Positions 25,711-34,838 of a stretch of 51,855 nt of DNA are shown one piece after another (within the stretch, counting starts at the first letter, position 1; every line of letters begins with the position of its first letter). The DNA is from Burkholderiaceae bacterium (GTDB lineage Bacteria; Pseudomonadota; Gammaproteobacteria; Burkholderiales; Burkholderiaceae_C), in assembly GCA_016790515.1 (NCBI GenBank), contig JAEUOY010000011.1, positions 1 through 51,855 on the forward strand, in the 5' to 3' direction. The notes beneath the pieces were generated by a model. The model worked only from the letters and a program-made list of their open reading frames with translations. It did not search any database and was not told where the DNA came from. The translations under genes and the position numbers were made by a program.

Positions 25711-26602
25711 GACGCGCAATTCATCGATTATAGAGTTGGCCCAGTGGCTGCAAAGCCCGCCCGGCCGCTACCTGCTGGAGTGGGAGCAGCGCCAGCTCGA
25801 CCACGCGGTGGCCGACGTCTTCGGCTTCCATGCGCTGCAGCTCGGCCTGCCGGACCTGGCGGCGCTGCGTGCCAACCGGATGCCGCACCGCTGGGTCGCC
25901 GGCGATTCGCTGCGCGAGCCCGAACTGCTGGCCCTGCCGCCGGTCGACGAGGACATGGCCACGCTGCTGCCGATCGGCGCCGGCGTCGCGCTGCACTGCG
26001 ACTTCGATGCGCTGCCGTTTCCCAGCAACAGCCTGGACCTGGTGGTGCTGCCGCACGCGCTGGAGCTGGCCCGTGATCCGCATGAGACGCTGCGCGAGGT
26101 CGAACGCGTGCTGGTGCCCGAGGGCCGGGTGGTGATCGTCGGCTTCAATCCGGCCAGCCTGTGGGGCCTGCGCCAGCGGCTGGGCCACCTGCGCCAGCGG
26201 CTGGGGCTGGGCGGACGGCTCTATCTGCCCAGCGCCGGCGACTTCCTCGGCTACGGCCGGGTGCGCGACTGGCTGCGACTGCTGGGCTTCGAGGTCGAGC
26301 GCGGACGCTTCGGCTGCTGGCGCCTGCCCTTGCGGTCGGAAGCCGGGTTGCAGCGCATGGCCTGGATCGAGGCCGCGGGTGCGCGCGGCTGGCCGGTGCT
26401 GGGCGCGGTGTACCTGGTCGAGGCGGTCAAGCGGGTGCGCGGCATGCGGCTGGTGGGGCTGGCGCGCCGGCGCCAGGTGGCGACCCGGGCGGCACCCGCG
26501 GTGGCGGCCAACCGCAGCGCCTGGGGCACTGACGCCGACCCCGGGCCGGCGCCGGCGCCGCGGCGCCATGCCCTTGCCGGCGAACCCCTGGAGACCGAAT
26601 GA
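25709..26602 (+). CDS. SAM-dependent methyltransferase-fold protein (class I, type 11-like)
   Basis: A 297-residue protein with the class I methyltransferase arrangement but a poorly conserved SAM-binding motif I: the usual GxGxG glycine loop is not evident, as in the proteobacterial family encoded between gloB and rnhA. Supporting segments are [20 protein letters not shown] (motif II region), [20 protein letters not shown] (the post-II helix and strand), and [14 protein letters not shown]. The C-terminus is Arg/Pro-rich. The start at 25709 shares CATG with the gloB start. The substrate is unknown. Its stop overlaps the rnhA ATG (ATGA at 26599-26602), so the two are translationally coupled. 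Confidence 0.85.
   Translation: MTRNSSIIELAQWLQSPPGRYLLEWEQRQLDHAVADVFGFHALQLGLPDLAALRANRMPHRWVAGDSLREPELLALPPVDEDMATLLPIGAGVALHCDFDALPFPSNSLDLVVLPHALELARDPHETLREVERVLVPEGRVVIVGFNPASLWGLRQRLGHLRQRLGLGGRLYLPSAGDFLGYGRVRDWLRLLGFEVERGRFGCWRLPLRSEAGLQRMAWIEAAGARGWPVLGAVYLVEAVKRVRGMRLVGLARRRQVATRAAPAVAANRSAWGTDADPGPAPAPRRHALAGEPLETE
25727..25753 (-). promoter_or_regulatory. candidate gloB promoter inside the divergent methyltransferase gene
   Basis: Minus-strand TATAAT (25727-25732) with TTGCAG 15 bases upstream (25748-25753), or TTTGCA at 16 bases. The transcript would start within about 10 bases of the gloB ATG, so the leader is very short or absent. The -35 match is weak. Confidence 0.45.
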
Positions 26603-27075
26603 ACGACCAAGCCCCCGAGCGCGTGCTGATCTACACCGACGGCGCCTGCAAGGGCAACCCGGGCCCGGGCGGCTGGGGCGCCTGGCTGCGCTGGGGCACG
26701 CACGAGAAGGAGCTGTTCGGCGGCGAGGCGCTGACCACCAACAACCGCATGGAGCTCACCGCGGTGATCGAAGCGCTGGCGGCGCTCAAGCGCCGCACGC
26801 CGGTGGCGATCTACACCGACAGCGAGTACGTGAAGAACGGCATCACCAGCTGGATCCACAACTGGAAGAGGCGCGGCTGGCGCACCGCCGACAACAAGCC
26901 GGTGAAGAACGTCGAGCTGTGGCAGAGGCTCGACGCGCTGGCCGCCTCGCACGACGTGCGGTGGCACTGGGTGCGCGGCCACACCGGCGACCCCGGCAAC
27001 GAGCGCGCCGATGCGCTGGCCAACCGCGGTGTCGACGCGGTGCGTGGCCGGGGGGCCCAGGGTCGACCGGCCTGA
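26599..27075 (+). CDS. rnhA: ribonuclease HI
   Basis: Degrades the RNA strand of RNA-DNA hybrids (R-loops, primers). The 158-residue protein carries the DEDD metal site: Asp in [15 protein letters not shown], Glu in [13 protein letters not shown], Asp in [11 protein letters not shown] and Asp in [10 protein letters not shown], plus the conserved His in [10 protein letters not shown]. Length and pattern match E. coli RNase HI. The ATG overlaps the stop of the methyltransferase gene. In many relatives dnaQ follows rnhA; here an RND efflux operon follows instead after 93 bases. Confidence 0.97.
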   Translation: MNDQAPERVLIYTDGACKGNPGPGGWGAWLRWGTHEKELFGGEALTTNNRMELTAVIEALAALKRRTPVAIYTDSEYVKNGITSWIHNWKRRGWRTADNKPVKNVELWQRLDALAASHDVRWHWVRGHTGDPGNERADALANRGVDAVRGRGAQGRPA

Positions 27076-27168
27076 CCGGCGCCGCAGGGCACCGATCCGA
27101 GTGGTCTTGCCGATCCACGGGACATCGCCAGACCGTTACATTCGGTCGGTGATCCGAGACTGCGCACC

Positions 27169-28335
27169 ATGAAGAAGCGGCATACCAGCCTGGTCGTCCT
27201 GGGCCTGGCCGGCGCGGTCGCGGCCGCCTGGTGGTTGCAGAACCGCCCCGCAGGCCCTCGTACCGAGCAGGCCGCTGCCGCCGCGTCGGCGCCCGGCGGC
27301 GGCGGCAGCGCCGCGGCGAGCGCCGGCGGCCCGGTGCCGGTCGAGGTCGGCAAGGTCCAGCGCCAGCGGCTCGAGGACGACGTGCAGGCGGTCGGCACGC
27401 TGCACTCGAACCAGTCGGTGATGCTGCGTCCCGAAGTCAGCGGGCGCATCGTCGCGCTGGGCTTTGCCGACGGCCAGCGCGTCAGGCGCGGCCAGCTGCT
27501 GGTGCAGCTGGACGACACGCTGCAGCAGGCCCAGCTGCGCCAGGCCGAGGCCCAGGCCGGCATCGCCCGCACCAACCTGCAGCGCAGCCGCGACCTGGTC
27601 GGCCAGGGTTTCGTCAGCCAGAGCGTGGTCGACCAGAACGCCGCCGCGCTCGACGTCGCCCAGGCCCAGGTGGCGCTGGTCCAGGCGCAGCTGGGCCGCA
27701 TGAAGATCGTCGCGCCCTTCGATGGCGTGTCGGGCATCCGCCTGGTCAATGTCGGTGACTACGTCAAGGACGGCGCCGACCTGGTCGGCATCGAGGACAT
27801 CTCGTCGTTGTGGGTCGACTTCAGGCTGCCCGAGCGGTATCTGGTCCGGCTCCGGCCCGGCCAGGATGTCGAGGTCACGCTCGACGCGCTGCCGGGGCGC
27901 CGCCTGAAGGCCCAGGTCGGCGCGCTGGACGCTCAGCTCGACGCCAACGGCCGCTCGGTGCTGGTGCGGGCCCGGCTGGCCAACCCCGACGGCGCGCTGC
28001 GCGGCGGCATGTTCGCCCGCGCCCGGGTGGTGTTCGCGGTGCGCGAGGCGGCGCTGATGGTGCCCGAGGAAGCGCTGGTGCCGATGGGCGACAAGCAGTT
28101 CGTCGTCAAGGTGGTCGCCGGCGAGGGCGGCGCCCAGGTGTCGCAGCGGCTCGAGGCGCGCATCGGCCAGCGCCTGCAGGGCAAGGTCGAACTGCTCGAC
28201 GGTGTCGTCGACGGCGACCTGGTCGTGCTGGCCGGCCAGGCGCGGCTGATGCGCGGCGACGCCCAGCCGGTGCGGGTGGTCGACATCAGCCGGCCAGGCA
28301 GGCCGGGGCCGCGCGCGGCCTCGGCGCCGGTCTGA
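27169..28335 (+). CDS. RND efflux periplasmic adaptor (membrane fusion protein)
   Basis: Links an inner-membrane RND pump to an outer-membrane channel. The 388-residue protein has an N-terminal membrane anchor (TSLVVLGLAGAVAAAWWLQN) and a Gly/Ala-rich linker. The barrel-sandwich half-motifs follow: VMLRPEVSGRIVALGFADGQ and IVAPFDGVSGIRLVNVGDYV, with a short alpha-hairpin between them (QAEAQAGIARTNLQRSRDLV). A beta-barrel and membrane-proximal domain completes it. The short hairpin resembles the MexH/VexG-like or MdtA groups. It lies 49 bases before the pump gene and no outer-membrane partner is encoded nearby. Substrate unknown. Confidence 0.92.
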   Translation: MKKRHTSLVVLGLAGAVAAAWWLQNRPAGPRTEQAAAAASAPGGGGSAAASAGGPVPVEVGKVQRQRLEDDVQAVGTLHSNQSVMLRPEVSGRIVALGFADGQRVRRGQLLVQLDDTLQQAQLRQAEAQAGIARTNLQRSRDLVGQGFVSQSVVDQNAAALDVAQAQVALVQAQLGRMKIVAPFDGVSGIRLVNVGDYVKDGADLVGIEDISSLWVDFRLPERYLVRLRPGQDVEVTLDALPGRRLKAQVGALDAQLDANGRSVLVRARLANPDGALRGGMFARARVVFAVREAALMVPEEALVPMGDKQFVVKVVAGEGGAQVSQRLEARIGQRLQGKVELLDGVVDGDLVVLAGQARLMRGDAQPVRVVDISRPGRPGPRAASAPV

Positions 28336-28384
28336 CGGCGGCCGGCGGAATTCGCAGCCCGACCGCAGCGCTGGAACGGCCCCG

Positions 28385-31300
28385 ATGAGACTGAGCGAGA
28401 CCTCGATCCGCCGGCCGGTGCTGGCCACCGTGCTGTCGCTGCTGATCGTGCTGGTCGGGCTGGTGTCGTTCGACCGCCTGGTGGTGCGCGAGTACCCGCG
28501 CATCGACGAGCCGGTGGTCAACGTCAGCACGCGGCTGATCGGCGCGTCGTCGGAGGTGATCGAGTCGCAGGTCACCAAGCCGCTGGAGGACTCGATCGCC
28601 GGCATCGAGGGCGTGGACATCATCACCTCGATCTCGCGCGCCGAGCAGAGCCAGATCACGGTGCGCTTCAAGCTCGCGAAAGACCCCGACAACGCCGCCG
28701 CCGACGTGCGCGACCGGGTCTCGCGGGTGCGCGGTCGGCTGCCCGATGCGGTGGACGAGCCGATCATCGCCAAGGTCGAGGCCGACGCCACGCCGACGAT
28801 CTGGCTGGCCTACACCAGCGAGACGCTGACCCCGCTGGAGGTCACCGACCTGATCAACCGCATCGTCAAGCCGCGGCTGCAGACGGTGCCCGGCGTCGCC
28901 GACATCCAGATCGGCGGCGACCGCGCCTATGCGATGAGGCTGTGGCTGGATGCCGACAAGCTGGCGGCCTACCGGCTGACGGTGCAGGACGTCGAGGACG
29001 CGCTGCGCCGGCAGAACCTGGAGGTGCCGGCCGGCCGCATCGAGAGCCGGCAGCGCGAGTTCAACGTCACCGCGCGCACCGACCTGAACACCGTGGCGCA
29101 GTTCAAGGAGATCTCGCTGCGCAACGCCAGCGGCTACACGGTGCGGCTGCGCGACGTCGCCCGCGTCGAGGAGGCGGCGGCCAGCGATCGCTCGCGGGTG
29201 CGCCTGAACGGCGTGCCGTCGATCTCCACCGGCGTGGTCCGCAACGCCACCGCCAACCCGCTCGAGGTGGCCGCCGGCGTGCGCGCGGTGATGCCGCAGA
29301 TCCAGCGCGACCTGCCGGCCTCGGTCACCGTGGTGCAGGCCAACGACAACTCGGTGTTCATCGACCGCTCGATCAAGTCGGTGTTCAAGACCGTGGCCGA
29401 GGCGGTGGTGCTGGTGGCGCTGGTGGTGTTCCTGTTCCTGCGCACGGTGCGGGCATCGATCATCCCGCTGGTGACGATTCCGGTCAGCCTGGTCGGCTCG
29501 TTCGCGCTGATCGCGCTGGCCGGCTTCACGATCAACACGCTGACGCTGCTGGCCCTGGTGCTGGCGATCGGCCTGGTGGTCGACGACGCGATCGTCGTGC
29601 TCGAGAACATCTTCCGCCACATCGAGGAGGGGTTGACGCCGTTCCAGGCGGCGATCAAGGGCATCCGCGAGATCAGCTTCGCGGTGGTCGCGATGACGCT
29701 GACGCTGGCCGCGGTGTTCGCGCCGCTGGCGTTCACGCCGGGGCGCACCGGGCGGCTGTTCGGCGAGTTCGCGCTGACGCTGGCCGGCGCCGTGATCGTC
29801 TCGGGCTTCGTCGCGCTGACGCTGACGCCGATGATGTGCAGCAAGCTGCTGCGCCACAACCCAGCGCCCAACCGCTTCGACCGCGGCATGGAACGGCTGC
29901 TGGTCGGGCTGACCGGCGCCTACCACGGCGCGCTGGGCTGGGTGCTGCACCACCGCTGGGTGGTGCTGGTGGTGATGGCGGTGTCGGCCGCTGCCAGCGG
30001 CTGGCTGTTCAAGACCACCAAGTCCGAGCTGGCGCCGGTCGAGGACCGCGGCGTGATCATCATGCCGGTGCGCGCGCCCGACGGCGCGACGCTGGAGTTC
30101 ACTGCGCGCTACCTCGATGCAATCGACGCGATCGGCGCCGCCTACCCCGAGTTCGACCGCCGCTTCATGTTCATGGGCGGCGGCCAGGTGTCGCAGGGCA
30201 CGGCGCTGTTCCGCACCGTCGACTGGACCGAGCGCAGCCGCACGACGCAGGAGCTGGCGCGCGACCTGCTGCCCAAGGTGAGCGCCTTGCCGGGGGTCAG
30301 CGTGTTCCCGATCACGCCGCCCAGCCTGGGCCAGGGCTTCCGCTCGCGCCCGCTGGAGTACGTGGTGCAGACGAGCGACAGCTATGCCAACCTGGCGCGG
30401 GTGGCGCAGCAGATGCTCGCCGCGATGGCCAAGAACCCCGGCATCGTGCAGCCCGACATCGACCTGCAGCTGAACAAGCCCGAGATCTTCATGGAGGTGG
30501 ACCGCCAGCGCGCGGCCGACATGGGCGTCAGCGTCGACGCGGTGGCGCGCACCGTCGAGACGATGCTGGGCGGGCGCGCCGTCACGCGCTACAAGCGCGA
30601 CGCCGACCAGTTCGACGTGATCGTGCAGACCGAGAGCCGCGGCCGCTCGACCCCCGAGGACATCGAGCGCCTGTTCGTGCGCGGCCGCGACGACACGATG
30701 GTGCCGCTGTCGTCGCTGGTCAAGCTGCGCGAGGCGGTCAGCCCGCGCGAGCTGAACCACTTCAACCAGCGCCGCTCGGTCACCATCACCGCCAACCTGG
30801 CGCCGGGCTATGCGCTGAGCGAGGCGCTGAGCTTCATGGACCAGACGGCCGCGCGCGTGCTGCCGTCGGGCTACGTGACCGAGCTCAACGGCGTCAGCCG
30901 CGAGTTCCGCTCGTCCTCGGGCGCGCTGGGGCTGGTGTTCGTGCTCGCGCTGCTGTTCATCTTCCTGGTGCTGGCGGCGCAGTTCGAGAGCTTCATCGAC
31001 CCCTTCGTGATCCTGATCGCCGTGCCCTTGTCGATGGTCGGCGCGCTGTGGGCGCTGAAGCTGGCCGGCGGCACGCTGAACGTCTACTCGCAGATCGGGC
31101 TGATCACGCTGGTCGGGCTGATCAGCAAGCACGGCATCCTGATCGTCGAGTTCAGCAACCAGCTGCGCCAGCGCGGCCGGCCGGTGCGCGAGGCGGTGCT
31201 CGAGGCCGCCAGCCAGCGGCTGCGGCCGATCCTGATGACCACCGGCGCGATGGTGCTGGGCGCCTTGCCGCTGGCACTGGCCAGCGGCGCCGGTGCCGAG

Positions 31301-31471
31301 AGCCGGCAGCAGATCGGCTGGGTCATCGTCGGCGGCATGAGCCTGGGCACGCTGCTGACGATCTTCGTCGTGCCCACCGTCTACACGCTGCTGGCGCGAC
31401 GGCGCATCCCGGGCGAGATCACCGCGCCGGGGCCGGACGAGGCCGCTGTCGAGGCGGTGCCCGCGAAGTAG
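28385..31471 (+). CDS. RND multidrug efflux permease (HAE-1 family, AcrB/MexF-like)
   Basis: Proton-driven trimeric inner-membrane exporter. The 1028-residue protein has the standard layout: one N-terminal span (RPVLATVLSLLIVLVGLVSF), a porter domain, spans 2-7, a second porter domain, and spans 8-12. The proton-relay aspartates of span 4 are present in GLVVDDAIVVLENIFRH. The motif SEVIESQVTKPLEDSIAGIE and the RND signature GALPLALASGAGAESRQQIG followed by WVIVGG are also visible. It is co-directional with the adaptor gene. Its stop is only four bases from the end of the convergent moeA1. Specificity cannot be read from sequence. Confidence 0.95.
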   Translation: MRLSETSIRRPVLATVLSLLIVLVGLVSFDRLVVREYPRIDEPVVNVSTRLIGASSEVIESQVTKPLEDSIAGIEGVDIITSISRAEQSQITVRFKLAKDPDNAAADVRDRVSRVRGRLPDAVDEPIIAKVEADATPTIWLAYTSETLTPLEVTDLINRIVKPRLQTVPGVADIQIGGDRAYAMRLWLDADKLAAYRLTVQDVEDALRRQNLEVPAGRIESRQREFNVTARTDLNTVAQFKEISLRNASGYTVRLRDVARVEEAAASDRSRVRLNGVPSISTGVVRNATANPLEVAAGVRAVMPQIQRDLPASVTVVQANDNSVFIDRSIKSVFKTVAEAVVLVALVVFLFLRTVRASIIPLVTIPVSLVGSFALIALAGFTINTLTLLALVLAIGLVVDDAIVVLENIFRHIEEGLTPFQAAIKGIREISFAVVAMTLTLAAVFAPLAFTPGRTGRLFGEFALTLAGAVIVSGFVALTLTPMMCSKLLRHNPAPNRFDRGMERLLVGLTGAYHGALGWVLHHRWVVLVVMAVSAAASGWLFKTTKSELAPVEDRGVIIMPVRAPDGATLEFTARYLDAIDAIGAAYPEFDRRFMFMGGGQVSQGTALFRTVDWTERSRTTQELARDLLPKVSALPGVSVFPITPPSLGQGFRSRPLEYVVQTSDSYANLARVAQQMLAAMAKNPGIVQPDIDLQLNKPEIFMEVDRQRAADMGVSVDAVARTVETMLGGRAVTRYKRDADQFDVIVQTESRGRSTPEDIERLFVRGRDDTMVPLSSLVKLREAVSPRELNHFNQRRSVTITANLAPGYALSEALSFMDQTAARVLPSGYVTELNGVSREFRSSSGALGLVFVLALLFIFLVLAAQFESFIDPFVILIAVPLSMVGALWALKLAGGTLNVYSQIGLITLVGLISKHGILIVEFSNQLRQRGRPVREAVLEAASQRLRPILMTTGAMVLGALPLALASGAGAESRQQIGWVIVGGMSLGTLLTIFVVPTVYTLLARRRIPGEITAPGPDEAAVEAVPAK

Positions 31472-31475
31472 CGGG

Positions 31476-32786
31476 TCAGACCAGGCCCTGGAACGGGATC
31501 ACGTCGACCAGGTCGCCGGCGGCGACGTTGCCCTGGCCGTGGTGCAGCACGACCATGCCGTTGGCCTCGCTCATGCTGCGCAGGATGCCCGAGCCCTGCG
31601 CGCCGGTGATGCGCACGCTCCAGCGCCCGTCGTCGGTCTGGCGCACGATGCCGCGCTGGTACTCGGTGCGGCCGGGCTTCTTGCGCAGCGGCGCCTCGCT
31701 GAGGGCGCGCAGCAGCGGCAGCGGCTGCGGCGTGGCGCCGCTCATCGCCAGCAGCGCGTCGCGCACGAACGCGTAGAAGGTCACCATCACCGCGACCGGG
31801 TTGCCGGGCAGGCCGAACAGGATCGCTTCCTTGCCGGGGTCACCGATTCTTCCGTCCCTGCCGAATTGGCCGCCGATGCGGCCAATGGCCATCGGCCGCC
31901 CCGGCCGCATCGCGATGGTCCAGAACAGCACCTCGCCGAGCTCGCGCATGATCTGCTTGGTGTAGTCGGCCTCGCCGACGCTGACGCCGCCCGAGGTGAT
32001 CACCGCATCGGCGCTGGCCGCTGCCTGGCTGAACGCGGCCTTCAGCGCTTCGGGCTGGTCGGGCACCACGCCGAGGTCGATCAGCTCGACGCCGAGCCGG
32101 CTGAGCATGCCCCAGATCGTGTAGCGGTTGCTGTCGTAGACGCAGCCGGCGTCCAGTGGCTGGCCGATCGAGCGCAGTTCGTCGCCGGTCGAGAAGAACG
32201 CCACCCGCAGCCGGCGGAACACCGGCAGCTCGGCCTGGCCCAGCGAGGCCATCAGGCCCAGGTCGGCGGGGGTCAGGATGCGGCCGGCCTTCAGCGCCGG
32301 CTCGCCGCGGGCCAGGTCCTCGCCGCGCAGCCGGCGGTTGTCGCCGGGCCTGACGATGCCGGCAGGGATGCGGATGCGGCCGTCGTCCAGCCGGGTCGTG
32401 AACTCCTGCGGCACGACCGTGTCGAGGCCCTCGGGCATCACCGCGCCGGTCATGATGCGGACGGCCTGGCCGGGCGCCACCGCGCCGCTGAACTGCGCAC
32501 CGGCGTAGGCCGTGCCGGCGACGCCGATCAGCGTGTCGCCCGTGGTCGCCAGATCGGCCGCGCGCAGCGCGAAGCCGTCCATCGCCGAGTTGTCGTGCGC
32601 CGGCACGTCGATGGCCGAGACGATGTCGCGCGCCAGCACGCGGCCCAGCGCGCTGCGCAGCGCCAGGCTCTCGACGGCCTGCACCCGCGGCACCAGGCGG
32701 GCGATGAAGTCCTGCGCCTGTGCCACCGGCAGCGCATTGGGGTCGTAGCCGGCGACGCAGGAGGCAATCTGTTCGAGGGTTTGCAT
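31476..32786 (-). CDS. moeA: molybdopterin molybdenumtransferase MoeA (copy 1)
   Basis: Inserts molybdate into adenylylated molybdopterin to give molybdenum cofactor. The 436-residue protein shows SAIDVPAHDNSAMDGFALRA (domain containing the conserved Asp and MDGFA), RIMTGAVMPEGLDTVVPQE, the MPT-binding STGDEL and TSGGVSVGEADYTKQIM, and GLPGNPVAVMVTF. A beta-barrel C-terminal domain ends it. It is 17 bases downstream of moaA on the same strand. A second, clearly different moeA lies at 44455-45729. One of the two might be specialised, for example for tungstate; this is only a guess. Confidence 0.95.
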   Translation of the reverse strand: MQTLEQIASCVAGYDPNALPVAQAQDFIARLVPRVQAVESLALRSALGRVLARDIVSAIDVPAHDNSAMDGFALRAADLATTGDTLIGVAGTAYAGAQFSGAVAPGQAVRIMTGAVMPEGLDTVVPQEFTTRLDDGRIRIPAGIVRPGDNRRLRGEDLARGEPALKAGRILTPADLGLMASLGQAELPVFRRLRVAFFSTGDELRSIGQPLDAGCVYDSNRYTIWGMLSRLGVELIDLGVVPDQPEALKAAFSQAAASADAVITSGGVSVGEADYTKQIMRELGEVLFWTIAMRPGRPMAIGRIGGQFGRDGRIGDPGKEAILFGLPGNPVAVMVTFYAFVRDALLAMSGATPQPLPLLRALSEAPLRKKPGRTEYQRGIVRQTDDGRWSVRITGAQGSGILRSMSEANGMVVLHHGQGNVAAGDLVDVIPFQGLV

Positions 32787-32803
32787 GGCAGACCAGGCGG
32801 GCG

Positions 32804-33928
32804 TCAGCCGCCGATGTAGTGCATCTCGACGCGCCGCGCGCTGCCGGCGGCGCCCGGCGGCTGGGCCGCGCGCAGTTCGGAATAGCGGTCGTCGCGCCCG
32901 GCCCAGACCGCTGCCAGCGCGCTGGTGATGTCGGCGTCGCTGGCGCCGCCACGCAGCAAGCTGCGCAGGTCGTGGCCGCGGGTGGCGAACAGGCAGAGGA
33001 AGAGCTTGCCCTCGGTGGACAAGCGGGCCCGGTTGCAGTCGCGGCAGAAGGCCTGCGTGACGCTGGAGATCAGGCCGATCTCGCCGCCGCCGTCGGCATA
33101 GCGCCAGCGCTCGGCGGTCTCGCCGGCCACCGTCGGGTCCAGCGGTTCCAACGGCCAGTGCTCGCGCAGCATCGCCAGCACCCGGGCCGACGGCAGCACC
33201 TCGTCCATGCGCCAGCCGTTGCTGGCGCCGACGTCCATGAACTCGATGAAGCGCAGCACGATGCGGCCGTCGAACCGCTCGCGGAAGTAGCGCGCCATCG
33301 GCACGATCTCCTGCTCGTTGGTGCCGCGCTTGACGACCATGTTGACCTTGATCGGCCCGAGGCCGACGCGGTGCGCCGCCTCGATGCCGTCCAGCACCTC
33401 GGCGACGGGGAAGCCGACGTCGTTCATGCTGCGGAACACCGCATCGTCCAGCCCGTCGAGGCTGACGGTCACCCGCTGCAGCCCGGCCGCCTTCAGCGCC
33501 GCGGCCTTCTTCGCCAGCACCGAGCCGTTGGTGGTCAGCGTCAGGTCCAGCGGCGCGCCGTCGGGGGTGCGCAGCCCGGCGAGCTGGGCGACCAGCGATT
33601 CCAGGCCGCGGCGCAGCAGCGGTTCACCGCCGGTCAGGCGGATCTTCTGCACGCCGTGGCCGACGAAGAGGCGCGCCAGCCGGGTGATCTCCTCGAAGCT
33701 CAGCAGCGAGGCCTGCGGCAGGAACCGGTAGTCGCGGTCGAAGACCTCCTTGGGCATGCAGTAGCTGCAGCGGAAATTGCAGCGGTCGGTCACCGAGATG
33801 CGCAGGTCGCGCAGCGGCCGGCCCAGCGCGTCGGTCAACAGACCGGTGGCGGCAATCGGCTGCGCGGGGATCGCCGGCACCGGCGCGGCATAGCGCAGGT
33901 CGGCCAGCGGGATGACGGTTTCGCCCAT
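32804..33928 (-). CDS. moaA: GTP 3',8-cyclase MoaA
   Basis: Radical SAM enzyme that, with MoaC, converts GTP to cyclic pyranopterin monophosphate, the first step of molybdenum cofactor synthesis. The 374-residue protein has the radical SAM cluster motif CNFRCSYC (Cys50, Cys54, Cys57), the SAM-binding [15 protein letters not shown], and the C-terminal substrate-binding cluster [19 protein letters not shown]. It ends with the GG dipeptide (HYIGG) needed for activity in MoaA. An N-terminal extension of about 30 residues precedes the core. moaC is not in the window. moeA1 follows 17 bases downstream. Confidence 0.96.
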   Translation of the reverse strand: MGETVIPLADLRYAAPVPAIPAQPIAATGLLTDALGRPLRDLRISVTDRCNFRCSYCMPKEVFDRDYRFLPQASLLSFEEITRLARLFVGHGVQKIRLTGGEPLLRRGLESLVAQLAGLRTPDGAPLDLTLTTNGSVLAKKAAALKAAGLQRVTVSLDGLDDAVFRSMNDVGFPVAEVLDGIEAAHRVGLGPIKVNMVVKRGTNEQEIVPMARYFRERFDGRIVLRFIEFMDVGASNGWRMDEVLPSARVLAMLREHWPLEPLDPTVAGETAERWRYADGGGEIGLISSVTQAFCRDCNRARLSTEGKLFLCLFATRGHDLRSLLRGGASDADITSALAAVWAGRDDRYSELRAAQPPGAAGSARRVEMHYIGG

Positions 33929-34000
33929 GGGAGCCGGATTGTGCCGTGCGCGCCCGACCTCGGCGGCTGCGGGGTGGCCCGCCGGCCCGCCTGGCCCCGG

Positions 34001-34636
34001 TCAGCGGGTGACGGGCACCTGCGGCAGCGCCGCGGTCAGGTCGGCGCGGCGCGCGCCGGTGAAGCGGCGCGCCCAGTAGGCGTCGCGCATGTCCTCGATG
34101 CGCACCCGGCTGCCGGTGCGCGGGGCGTGGATGAACTTGTCGTCGCCGACATAGATGCCCACATGCGAGAAGCTGCGCTTCATCGTGTTGAAGAACACCA
34201 GGTCGCCGGGCCTGAGTTCGGCGCGGTTGATCGCCAGCAGGCCGGCGCTGCGCGCCTGCTCGTCGGCGCGGCGCGGCAACACCAGCCCGATGCTGTTCTC
34301 GAAGATGTGGCGGGTGAAGCCGCTGCAGTCGAAGCCGGATTCCGCCGAATCGCCGCCGCGCACGTAGGGCACGCCGAGGAAGTTCATGGCCGTCATCACC
34401 AGGTCCGACGCGGCGTCGCGCACCGAATTGCGCATCGAATCGACCATCGCGGACGTGGCCAGCGGCCGCAGCAGGCCGCGCTCGCCGAGCAGGCCCATGA
34501 TCGGGTCGGTCGCCGCGGCGGCCGCGCTTGGCGGGTTCGCCGGCGCGGCGGCGTCGGGTTCGGCCTGCGCAAAGACGCAGGCGGCCAGCAGGCCGGCAGC
34601 CACGAGGCATCGAAAGGGGGCGGCGCGAACCTTCAT
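34001..34636 (-). CDS. secreted NlpC/P60 cell-wall peptidase
   Basis: Probably a peptidoglycan D,L-endopeptidase of the Spr/MepS type. The start at 34636 gives MKVRAAPFRCLVAAG with a hydrophobic signal; an upstream ATG at 34720 is rejected because it would put 28 polar residues before the signal. The signal contains LAAC (Cys20), a possible lipobox, but also a standard QA cleavage site at residues 24-25, so lipoprotein or soluble periplasmic are both possible. The catalytic triad region is intact: FDCSGF (Cys104), SHVGIYVGD (His158) and FIHAP (His170). Length is 211 residues. It is 72 bases upstream of moaA on the same strand and divergent from the prpE-like gene. Confidence 0.9.
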   Translation of the reverse strand: MKVRAAPFRCLVAAGLLAACVFAQAEPDAAAPANPPSAAAAATDPIMGLLGERGLLRPLATSAMVDSMRNSVRDAASDLVMTAMNFLGVPYVRGGDSAESGFDCSGFTRHIFENSIGLVLPRRADEQARSAGLLAINRAELRPGDLVFFNTMKRSFSHVGIYVGDDKFIHAPRTGSRVRIEDMRDAYWARRFTGARRADLTAALPQVPVTR

Positions 34637-34838
34637 CGGCGGCAAGGATACCACCCTCGAATGAGGGGGGTCGGCGGCCGCGGCTGATCGATTTCCAGCA
34701 GTCGGCTTGCGCTGCATCATCCCGCGGCGGCCCGGTGCGGCGCCGCAACGGCAAAGTCAGTGTGCTGTCAGTGCCAGGCCTTGCAATGCGACGCGGTCCA
34801 GGGCCCCGGATTCCGCCGCCGATTGCAGGAGACAGACG

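Noticed and set aside
28286-31132. A 948-codon minus-strand open frame opposite the RND pump gene
   Set aside because: It is antisense to a complete RND permease with all expected motifs, and its His/Asp/Arg/Gln-rich translation matches no family.
34747-34791. Possible sigma-54 promoter (GCCAGGCC-TTGCA) upstream of the prpE-like gene
   Set aside because: The GG and GC dinucleotides are not separated by the required 10 bases, and the -24 element is in the wrong order.
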